This document shows, piece after piece, positions 6,749-14,500 of a DNA stretch of 14,854 bases. The position numbers and the translations under genes were made by a program. Each line of letters starts with the position of its first letter. Positions within the stretch are counted from its first letter, which is position 1. The notes under the pieces are model-generated. The model was not told the origin of the DNA. It saw nothing but the letters and a program-made list of their open reading frames with translations, and ran no database searches. Source of the DNA: Massilia sp. GTDB taxonomy: Bacteria > Pseudomonadota > Gammaproteobacteria > Burkholderiales > Burkholderiaceae_D. The stretch is taken from contig JAQGNM010000201.1 in the NCBI GenBank assembly GCA_028291845.1, positions 1 through 14,854 of the forward strand, in the 5' to 3' direction.

Positions 6749-7512
6749 CGAAAAAGCCGGAAGAAATCGCCCTGATGGCCGAGTCGGGCAAACTGCTGGC
6801 CTCGGTGTTCGCCCACCTCGACAGCTTCGACCTGATCGGCATGTCGACCTTGCAGGTCAACGACCTGGTCGACAGCTTCATCGTCGAGCAATTAAAAGCG
6901 CGTCCAGCCAGCAAAGGCCAGTACGGCTTCGCCTACGCACTCAACTCTTCGCCCAACAACGTGGTATGCCACGGCGTGCCGTCCGCCACCGATATCCTCA
7001 AAAGCAGCGACATCGTCAACTTCGACATCACCCTGGAGAAAAACGGCTACATCGCCGACTCCAGCAAGACTTACATGGTGGGCGAGGTATCGGCAGCGGC
7101 CAGGCGGCTGGTCGAAGTGAGCTACGAGGCCTTATGGAAAGGCATCAAGGCGGTGCGCCCCGGCGCCCGGCTCGGCGATGTCGGCCACGCCATCGAACAG
7201 CATGCCCGGCGCCATGGTTATTCGGTGGTGCGCGAATACTGCGGCCACGGCATCGGCCGCGAAATGCACGAGCCACCCCAGGTGCTTCACTGGGGCAAGC
7301 CGAAAACCGGTCTGGTGCTGCGCGAAGGCATGGTGTTCACCATCGAGCCGATGATCAACGCCGGCCGCGACGATGTCGAAACCCAGGACGATGGCTGGAC
7401 CGTCACCACCTGCGACGGGCAGTTATCGGCCCAGTTCGAGCACACCGTGGCGGTGACGCGCACCGGCGTGCGGGTGTTGACCTTGCGTCCCGGCGAAAGA
7501 GCGTTGAACTGA
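6745..7512 (+). CDS. map: Type I methionine aminopeptidase (probably a secondary copy)
   Basis: It removes N-terminal methionine from new proteins with a dinuclear metal centre. From ATG 6745 the protein has 255 residues, close to the family length. All five metal ligands are present: Asp94 (VNFDITLE), Asp105 (YIADSSKTY), His168 (CGHGIGREMHEPP), Glu201 (FTIEPM) and Glu232 (AQFEHT). The active-site His76 (VVCHGVP) and His175 are also present, so it should be active. The start is fixed by AAGGTGG at 6731-6737 and the ATGA overlap with the ParD-like stop; the frame extends further upstream but only as an out-of-frame shadow of that gene. The essential housekeeping map usually sits beside rpsB, so this copy is likely an additional paralogue under local control. 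That expectation is general knowledge, not visible here. Confidence 0.93.
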   Translation: MTKKPEEIALMAESGKLLASVFAHLDSFDLIGMSTLQVNDLVDSFIVEQLKARPASKGQYGFAYALNSSPNNVVCHGVPSATDILKSSDIVNFDITLEKNGYIADSSKTYMVGEVSAAARRLVEVSYEALWKGIKAVRPGARLGDVGHAIEQHARRHGYSVVREYCGHGIGREMHEPPQVLHWGKPKTGLVLREGMVFTIEPMINAGRDDVETQDDGWTVTTCDGQLSAQFEHTVAVTRTGVRVLTLRPGERALN

Positions 7513-7946
7513 AAAGCCTTGCCGGCCGCGCGAGGATCACCCGGCCGTGCCTGGCCCGCAGGTGCACCGCAGCGGGTTCGCGCTTGGGCCGCGGGGCACC
7601 CTGGCTTGACCGAAGTGCGCCCGTGGGTGGAGCGCATTGGACCCTGCGGTACACCGCGGTGGCCCCGGAGGTATTCCCGCAGTCACCCGCAGTCAACCCG
7701 CAGGTAACCCCCTAAAGGTGACCCCGCCGTCAACCCGCCGGTACCCCGCAGTGGACCCGTAGGCACCCCCGCAGCACCAGCGCTTTTTGCAACCGCGCGA
7801 ACACGTTCGAAGCATGTGCCGGACCAGCGTGCAGGCGCCCTGCGCCCGGCGCCACCGCGCGCGGGCGGTAGCTCATTCCGCACGCGACCAAGCGCAAGCA
7901 GCTTGCCGCTCAATTGCAAGCAGCGTCCCGATCAATGACAACAGCG
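7513..7946. other. Convergent intergenic region, no gene seen
   Basis: This lies between the convergent map and amidohydrolase genes. Short open frames on both strands (for example 7519-7707 plus, 7683-7919 minus) are Pro/Arg/Ala-rich and lack ribosome sites. I see no classic terminator with a T-run. Apart from the tandem repeat at 7641-7776 there is only a small GCAAG-CAG-CTTGC hairpin at 7894-7906. Confidence 0.6.
7641..7776. repeat. Degenerate tandem repeat, period about 10-13 bp
   Basis: About a dozen variants of CCCGCAGTCAA follow head to tail (for example CCCGCAGTCA, CCCGCAGTCAA, CCCGCAGGTAAC, CCCCGCCGTCAA, CCCGCCGGTA, CCCCGCAGTGGA, CCCGTAGGCA). Unit length varies between 10 and 13 and no frame codes for a convincing protein, so it looks like a decayed minisatellite. 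Confidence 0.6.
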
Positions 7947-10900
7947 TCAATCCGCGTGCATGCCCCCACTGCCGCACTCGGCCGCATCGCGGCGGCACGC
8001 GCGGTTGTAGGCAAGGATTGCGCTGCGCCGCGCCGCCAGCGCCAGCGGGGTGCGGAACGGCGCCAGGATCTGCGCCTGGGTGATCGGATTGCCGTTCTTC
8101 ATGACCCATTCGACATTGGCGGCAGCCTTCAAATCGGCCAGCGGGTCGCCCCGCACCGCCACCAGGTCCGCCAGTTTGCCTGCCTCGATCGATCCGAGAT
8201 CCTTGTCCACCAGCGCCATTTTCGCGGCGTTGATCGTCACCGTCTGCAGCGCCTGTACCGGCGTCATCACCAGGCCGGCCGCGCGCAGGTTCAGGTGCAG
8301 GGAAATGCCCGGCACCACCAGTGGCGAGTCGGTGCCGTTGGCCACGAGCGCGCCTGCCGCCAATACTTTTGCTTGCTGCTGGGCGTCGCGGCGAATGACA
8401 GCCAGGGTGGCGGCGGTGGGCGGCGCGGCGTTCTGCAGTCCGGCGATAAAGTTTGGCGGCACCAGTATGAAGCGCGGGTCGGTGAGGATGGCCGGGTCTT
8501 CCGCCGACAGCGCGCCGGCGGAGAACAGCGTGTCGATCAGGTGAAAATCGGCCTGCGCGTGCATGGCAGGGACATCCTGGTAGCTGATGGCGTTGACAAA
8601 AGACTTCGACCAGCCGTAGCCCATGCGCTGGGTGGCCGACAGGTGGGTGGTGCCGCCGAGGCCGGTTGCCACGCCGGGCGAGAGCATGTGGGTGCCAGTG
8701 GGCACACCCAGGTCGATCCCGGCCTGGGCGATGCGCGTCATGATGGGAATCGGGGCGCGCACGTAGGACTTTAAAAAGTCCGCTCCCATGGTCTTCGCCT
8801 TGGCGATTTCAATCTCGGCGATCTCGGGCGTGCGCAGGGTGCGGGCAAAATTGTAAAACAGGCGGTTGCCCTCCCACAGCGGCGGCGAGACGAACAGGCG
8901 CGGCCCGACCAGCTTGCCCGCCGCCAGCGCTTCGCGCATTTCCACGCTCTGGTGCAAGGGTCCGGCCACCGACTGCGTCGAGGTCAGGCCATACGAGAGC
9001 ATCAGTGCGGCGATCTGGCCGAACTGGCCGCCCTGGTAGAGGGTGAGCGGGTGGATGTGCGGATCCCACATGCCCGGCATCACGGTGAGGCCGGAGGCGT
9101 CGATATACCGGCTGGCGCGGCTCTCGGCGCCGGCCTGGTGCGGCGTGATCGAGGTGATGCGATTGCCCGTGATAAGAATGTCGACGTCCTGGCGCAGGGC
9201 TTGGGCGAGGCCATCCCACAACTGTCCGGCCCTTACCAGGGTGGTGCCGGCGGGGATGGCCTGCGTCCACTGGAGATCGAGGGCGACGTCGGCCGGTGCG
9301 CCGCCGCCGGCCGCCACCGTGCGCAGGCGGTTGGCCGACTTGTACAGGATGGTCGACGAATCGCCGCTCCATGAGGGCAGGTCGGCCGCTTCGCTGGTGA
9401 TGGCGACGGCGGCGCCGGTCGGCGCGCCGGATTTGTCGACCGGGATCACGTGCAGCAGGGAATCCATGATGAAAGCCACCCGGCTGCCGTCCGGCGACAG
9501 GACCGCCGCGCCTTCGTCGCGCTCGGAAATCTGGCGTGGCGCCGGCGCCACGGCGTAAAAAGTGGCGGTGCGGCTGGCCAGGTCGATCACGCGCAGCTTG
9601 TTGTAACCTTCGCGGAAGCGGTTGTTGATGCGCTCGTTGTCGACCACCATCACCTTGCTGCCGTCCGCCGTCCACGATGGCGTACTGACCTGGGTGCTGA
9701 TGGACGGCAGGATGACGTCGGCCGTACCGCTTGCCCGGTTCCAGATTTCCAGCTGGCCCGACAAGGTGGTGTAGGCGATACGGTCGCCGGTGGGCGACAT
9801 TTTCGGCGTCACCATGGATTTGCCGGCGATGGCCGCCAGGCGGGTGCGGGCGCCGCTGGCCACATTGACCTGGTCGATGGCCAGCTGGCCGGCGTTGCCT
9901 TTTTCAGAAGAAAAGTACACGGCGGCGCCGTCCGCCGTCCATTGCGGACTGCCGTCACGGTCGAGGTCGTCGGTCAGGCGCACCGGGGCGGCGCCGATCG
10001 TCATCACCCAGACGTCGTTGAGGGCGACGAAAGCGACCCGCTTACCGTCGGGAGACAGCACCGGTGTGCTGATTCCCATCACCTGCTGCGGCTCGGTGTT
10101 GTCGAAACCGCGGTTCTTGACGTTGGCGAAGTTGGCAAAATTGGGACGGCGCGCCCTGAGTTCAGCGGAAAAACCGATGTCGGCGGCGCTGCCCCCATCG
10201 CCGGCGCGCACCCGGATTTTACCGTCTGCGGTGTACAGGAAGCGGCCATCGGGAAAATAACGTACGGGGAACGGAAACAGGTCTTCATTGCCGGCCACTT
10301 CCTGGCCGCCCACCAGCAAGGCATGGCTGGCGGTCTGGTAGACCAGGGTGTTGGTTGGCGTCCAGCCCGGTGCGGTGCCGGGCGCCACCAGGGTCGGCGC
10401 CGCGCTGGCGTCGAGCGGCACGGTGTAGACGTTGGCGGTGTCGACATAGGCCAGTTGGCGGCCGTCGGGCGAGACCACCGGATTACTTTCCGCGCCGGGG
10501 CCGCGCGTGAGCTGCGTCAGCGCGGCGCCGGCGAGCGCGACTTTCCAGATCTTGTATTGGACATCGTTGCTGCGATCCGAAGAAAACACCAGGCCGCTGC
10601 CATCGGGCAGCCACGCCGGTTCGCGGTCGTCGTAGGGGCCGGTGGTCAGCTCGGTGGCGCGCCGGCCGGACGGCGTGATAATCCAGATGTGGTAATTGCC
10701 TTCAGGCGCGTAGTTTTGAAAGGCGATGGTCTTGCCGTCAGGTGACCAAACGGGTGCGGTCGGCTCCAGCTCCCAGCCGGTGATGCGGGTTGCCTCGCCG
10801 CCCGTGACCGGCATGATCCACAGCGCGCCTTGCGCGCTGAACACGATACGCTTGCCGTCGGGCGAGGGCGCCGCCGCCATGTTGGTGCCCTCGTTGAACT

Positions 10901-11087
10901 TGACGCTGACGTCGCGGGTGGCGCCCTTGAGGTTGTTATATTGATCGACCCGCACCGGCCGGTCGTCGTCATGGTCGTCGCCGCGGTGACAGCCGCTCAG
11001 GGCCATGACTGCGGCCAGCAACGCAAGCAAAGGAAACAGCGCGGCAATCGGCCGGCGCGCGGCGCGGCCCGATACTGGTGGTGGCAT
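7947..11087 (-). CDS. Lipoprotein with TolB-like beta-propeller fused to amidohydrolase domain
   Basis: The protein has 1046 residues. ATG 11087 is chosen because it gives a lipoprotein signal (RRPIAALFPLLALLAAVMAL, lipobox LSGC, Cys33) and is preceded by GGAGA at 11097-11093; a longer frame from 11171 would bury the signal. A His/Asp-rich linker (HRGDDHDDD) follows. Residues about 50-610 hold some ten PD40/WD40-like blades with the signature SPDGKRIVFSAQG, SPDGKTIAF, SPDGRQLAYV, SPDGKRVAFV, SPDGSRVAFI. Residues about 615-1010 form an amidohydrolase barrel: VMPGMWDPHIHP with metal ligands His677 and His679, Lys773 (FLKSY, possible carboxylated bridge), His800, His815 and Asp920 (NGTDSP). The family includes peptidase-like and imidazolonepropionase-like hydrolases; the substrate is unknown, but a secreted, membrane-anchored peptidase or dipeptidase is plausible. 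It is convergent with map and divergent from the HAMP gene. Confidence 0.9.
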   Translation of the reverse strand: MPPPVSGRAARRPIAALFPLLALLAAVMALSGCHRGDDHDDDRPVRVDQYNNLKGATRDVSVKFNEGTNMAAAPSPDGKRIVFSAQGALWIMPVTGGEATRITGWELEPTAPVWSPDGKTIAFQNYAPEGNYHIWIITPSGRRATELTTGPYDDREPAWLPDGSGLVFSSDRSNDVQYKIWKVALAGAALTQLTRGPGAESNPVVSPDGRQLAYVDTANVYTVPLDASAAPTLVAPGTAPGWTPTNTLVYQTASHALLVGGQEVAGNEDLFPFPVRYFPDGRFLYTADGKIRVRAGDGGSAADIGFSAELRARRPNFANFANVKNRGFDNTEPQQVMGISTPVLSPDGKRVAFVALNDVWVMTIGAAPVRLTDDLDRDGSPQWTADGAAVYFSSEKGNAGQLAIDQVNVASGARTRLAAIAGKSMVTPKMSPTGDRIAYTTLSGQLEIWNRASGTADVILPSISTQVSTPSWTADGSKVMVVDNERINNRFREGYNKLRVIDLASRTATFYAVAPAPRQISERDEGAAVLSPDGSRVAFIMDSLLHVIPVDKSGAPTGAAVAITSEAADLPSWSGDSSTILYKSANRLRTVAAGGGAPADVALDLQWTQAIPAGTTLVRAGQLWDGLAQALRQDVDILITGNRITSITPHQAGAESRASRYIDASGLTVMPGMWDPHIHPLTLYQGGQFGQIAALMLSYGLTSTQSVAGPLHQSVEMREALAAGKLVGPRLFVSPPLWEGNRLFYNFARTLRTPEIAEIEIAKAKTMGADFLKSYVRAPIPIMTRIAQAGIDLGVPTGTHMLSPGVATGLGGTTHLSATQRMGYGWSKSFVNAISYQDVPAMHAQADFHLIDTLFSAGALSAEDPAILTDPRFILVPPNFIAGLQNAAPPTAATLAVIRRDAQQQAKVLAAGALVANGTDSPLVVPGISLHLNLRAAGLVMTPVQALQTVTINAAKMALVDKDLGSIEAGKLADLVAVRGDPLADLKAAANVEWVMKNGNPITQAQILAPFRTPLALAARRSAILAYNRACRRDAAECGSGGMHAD

Positions 11088-11226
11088 GATCGTCTCCAAA
11101 GTGTTCCGCGCTCGGTGACTGCGCATTGGCGCAGAAACAAGGCTGCGACAAGCTGGCACGGTGTGCACCAATGTAAACCGCGGCGGCGCGGCGTCCGGCT
11201 CCGCGCCATCGCAGAATGGCAGAGTG

Positions 11227-11240
11227 TTGATCTTGATCAG
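11227..11240. promoter_or_regulatory. FNR/ANR-like box
   Basis: TTGAT-CTTG-ATCAG matches the FNR/ANR consensus TTGATnnnnATCAA at nine of ten defined positions. It lies 140 bp from the lipoprotein start and about 314 bp from the poly-HAMP start, so either could be the target. No clear -10 is found at the spacing expected for a class II site on either strand. Confidence 0.45.
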
Positions 11241-11425
11241 TTAAAGCCGCTGTCGTGCCGTTTTTTCACGACGCGATGCCACAATGGACGGCTGCGTTCG
11301 CGGCGCATCCACGCCGGCCGGGAGCGCTTTTCTTGGAGACAAGGAGCATGTTCGATCTTCCCGATTTCGCTGGCACTGGCCATGCGCCGTCTGGCCGGAC
11401 GGGCCCAACATCCAGGAGGTCTGAA

Positions 11426-11512
11426 ATGCGCCAGCAGCGGGCGTCGAGCCGCTTTGACAACTCTTCAAAGCGGCCGTTCGCCCGCTTGAAACAGTACTTG
11501 CACGGCGACTAA
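11426..11512 (+). CDS. Possible 28-residue basic leader peptide
   Basis: A perfect AGGAGG (11414-11419) sits 6 bases before an ATG that opens a 28-codon frame (MRQQRASSRFDNSS, then KRPFARLKQYLHGD, then TAA). The peptide is strongly basic and not recognised. The same frame can start at ATG 11348, giving 54 residues, where GGAG at 11335-11338 could serve. It ends 41 bp before the poly-HAMP start and encloses a 10-bp hairpin, so it could be a leader or upstream ORF. It may equally be chance. Confidence 0.35.
   Translation: MRQQRASSRFDNSSKRPFARLKQYLHGD
11448..11474 (+). promoter_or_regulatory. 10-bp stem-loop in the poly-HAMP leader
   Basis: GCCGCTTTGA (11448-11457) and TCAAAGCGGC (11465-11474) are perfect complements with a 7-base loop. 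No T-run follows, so it is not a standard terminator. It lies wholly inside the small ORF. Confidence 0.45.
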
Positions 11513-11518
11513 TTGCCC

Positions 11519-11535
11519 ATCAGAATGCTGATTCT
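11519..11535 (+). promoter_or_regulatory. Two mutually exclusive small hairpins upstream of the poly-HAMP ribosome site
   Basis: ATCAG-AATG-CTGAT (11519-11532) and AGAAT-GCTG-ATTCT (11522-11535) overlap and cannot form together. They end 6 bases before GAGGAG (11541-11546), the Shine-Dalgarno of the start at 11554. Confidence 0.35.
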
Positions 11536-11553
11536 AATTTGAGGAGCTGTGCC

Positions 11554-14500
11554 ATGATGGAATTCGTCGAAGTGCCGGAAGTGTTGGATGCCAAATTGTT
11601 ATTGGCTGCCCTGGTGGCCCTGCGCAAGGGCGTTTTTTCCGTTCGCCTGCCTTCGGACTTGACAGGGATGAACGGCAAGATTGCCGACACCCTCAATGAC
11701 ATCATCGAAAACAGCGACAAGATCGCTCAGGAAATCGTCAGCGTCAGCCGCGTGGTCGGCCACGAAGGCCGCCTGACCCAGCGCGCCGCGTCGCCCTGGG
11801 TGGCTGGCGGCTGGGGCACCATCATCAACTCCGTCAACGCCCTGATCGACGACCTGGTGCGTCCGACCACGGAAATGGCGCGCGTGATCGGCTCGGTGGC
11901 AAAGGGTGATCTGTCCCAGAGCATGGCCCTCGAAGTGGACGGCCGCCCCCTGCGCGGCCAGTTCCTCTCCGCCGCCAGTACTGCCAACACCATGGTCGAC
12001 CAGCTGTCCTCGTTCGCCTCGGAAGTGACGCGGGTGGCGCGCGAGGTCGGCACCGAAGGCAAGCTGGGCGGCCAGGCCAATGTGCCGGGCGTGGCCGGTA
12101 CCTGGAAAGACTTGACCGATTCGGTCAACTCGATGGCGGGTAACCTGACGTCCCAGGTGCGAAACATCGCCGAAGTGACCACCGCGGTGGCGAACGGCGA
12201 CCTGTCCAAAAAGATCACCGTCGACGTGCGCGGCGAGATTTTGCAGTTGAAGGACACCATCAACACCATGGTCGATCAGCTGCGCTCGTTTGCCTCGGAA
12301 GTGACGCGGGTGGCGCGCGAGGTGGGCACCGAGGGAAAACTGGGCGGCCAGGCGTACGTGCCGGGGGTGGGCGGCACCTGGCAAGACTTGACCGACAACG
12401 TCAATTTCATGGCCTCGAATTTGACCGGCCAGGTGCGTAACATTGCCGAAGTGACCACCGCGGTGGCCAACGGCGACTTGTCGAAAAAGATCGCCGCCGA
12501 CGCCAAGGGCGAGATTTTGCAGCTGAAGGACACCATCAATGTGATGGTGGACCAGTTGTCATCGTTCGCTTCCGAAGTGACGCGGGTGGCGCGCGAGGTC
12601 GGCACCGAGGGTAAATTGGGCGGCCAGGCGCAAGTGAAAGGCGTCGGCGGCACCTGGAAGGATTTGACCGATTCGGTGAACTCGATGGCAGGTAACCTGA
12701 CCGGGCAGGTGCGTAACATCGCGGAGGTGACCACCGCCGTGGCGAACGGCGACCTCGGCAAGAAAATTACCGCCGATGCCAAGGGCGAAATTCTCGAACT
12801 GAAAAACACCATCAACGTGATGGTGGACCAGCTGTCGTCGTTCGCCTCGGAAGTGACGCGGGTGGCGCGCGAGGTCGGCACCGAAGGTAAATTGGGCGGC
12901 CAGGCGCAGGTGAAAGGGGTCGGCGGCACCTGGAAGGATTTGACGGAAAACGTCAATTCGATGGCGGGTAACTTGACGCGCCAGGTGCGCAATATTGCGG
13001 AAGTTACCACCGCGGTGGCGAACGGCAACCTGTCGAAGAAAATTACCGCGGACGCGCGCGGCGAGATTCTCGAATTGAAAGACACCATCAACGTGATGGT
13101 GGATCAATTGTCTTCGTTCGCCTCGGAAGTGACGCGGGTGGCCCGCGAAGTCGGTACCGAAGGCAAGCTGGGCGGCCAGGCCAACGTGCCCGGCGTGGCC
13201 GGCACCTGGAAAGACTTGACCGACTCGGTCAACTCGATGGCAGGTAACCTGACCGGCCAGGTGCGAAACATCGCCGAGGTGACCACCGCGGTGGCCAACG
13301 GCGACCTGTCGAAGAAGATCGCGGCGGACGCCCAGGGCGAAATTTTGCAGTTGAAAGACACGATTAACGTGATGGTCGACCAGTTGTCCTCGTTCGCCTC
13401 GGAAGTGACGCGGGTGGCGCGCGAGGTCGGCACCGAAGGCAAGCTGGGCGGCCAGGCCAACGTGCCGGGCGTGGCCGGCACCTGGAAAGACTTGACCGAC
13501 AACGTCAACTCGATGGCAGGTAACCTGACCGGCCAGGTGCGAAACATTGCTGAAGTGACCACCGCGGTGGCCAACGGCGACTTGTCGAAGAAAATCGCCG
13601 CGGACGCCCAAGGCGAAATTTTGCAGCTGAAAGACACGATTAACGTGATGGTGGATCAATTGTCCTCGTTCGCGTCGGAAGTGACGCGGGTCGCCCGCGA
13701 GGTGGGCACCGAGGGCAAACTGGGTGGCCAGGCGCAGGTGAAAGGTGTCGCGGGCACTTGGAAGGACTTGACCGACAACGTGAACTTCATGGCTTCGAAC
13801 CTCACGGGCCAGGTGCGTAACATCGCCGACGTCACCACCGCGGTGGCGAACGGCGACTTGTCGAAAACCATTACCGCCGACGCCAAGGGCGAGATCCTCG
13901 AGCTGAAAAACACGATTAACGTGATGGTGGACCAGCTCAACTCGTTCGCCTCGGAAGTGACGCGGATGGCGCGCGAGGTGGGCACCGAGGGCAAGCTGGG
14001 CGGCCAGGCCAATGTGCCTGGCGTGGCCGGTACCTGGAAGGACTTGACGGACTCGGTCAACTCGATGGCGGGTAACCTGACGGGCCAGGTGCGTAACATT
14101 GCCGACGTCACCACCGCGGTGGCGACCGGCGACTTGTCGAAGAAGATCACGGCTGACGCCAAGGGCGAGATTCTCGAGCTGAAAAACACCATCAACGTGA
14201 TGGTGGACCAGTTGTCGTCGTTTGCGTCGGAAGTGACGCGGGTGGCGCGCGAAGTGGGTACCGAAGGAAAACTGGGCGGCCAGGCGCAGGTGAAGGGCGT
14301 GGCCGGCACCTGGAAGGATCTGACCGACAACGTCAACTTCATGGCATCGAACTTGACGGGCCAGGTGCGTAACATCGCCGAGGTCACCACCGCGGTGGCG
14401 AATGGCGACTTGTCCAAGAAAATTACCGCCGACGTCAAGGGCGAGATCCTGGAAATGAAAGACACCATCAACGTGATGGTCGACCAGTTGTCCTCGTTCG

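Larger units (their letters stand above)
11088..11553. other. Divergent spacer between the lipoprotein and poly-HAMP genes
   Basis: This 466-bp region must hold promoters for both flanking genes. It contains an FNR/ANR-like box (11227-11240), a hairpin CTGCGC-ATTG-GCGCAG in the lipoprotein leader (11119-11134), a hairpin GTCGTG/CACGAC with a T-rich loop (11252-11272), a possible small ORF (11426-11512) and further hairpins. No unambiguous -35/-10 pair could be assigned on either strand. Confidence 0.6.

Noticed and set aside
7683..8109. Short minus- and plus-strand frames between map and the lipoprotein gene
   Set aside because: They are Arg/Pro/Ala-rich, lack ribosome sites and overlap either the tandem repeat or the 3' end of the amidohydrolase gene.
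9450..10745. A 431-codon plus-strand frame opposite the amidohydrolase gene
   Set aside because: The minus-strand frame has a lipoprotein signal, propeller repeats and metal-binding motifs. The plus-strand translation is low-complexity Gly/Arg/His-rich and has no recognisable domain.
11088..11171. Longer start (11171) for the amidohydrolase lipoprotein
   Set aside because: It would place 28 extra residues ahead of a textbook lipoprotein signal; ATG 11087 has GGAGA at correct spacing.
11252..11272. GTCGTG/CACGAC hairpin with six Ts as an intrinsic terminator
   Set aside because: The T-run is in the loop, not after the stem, so it does not fit a terminator on the plus strand; on the minus strand the loop has As.
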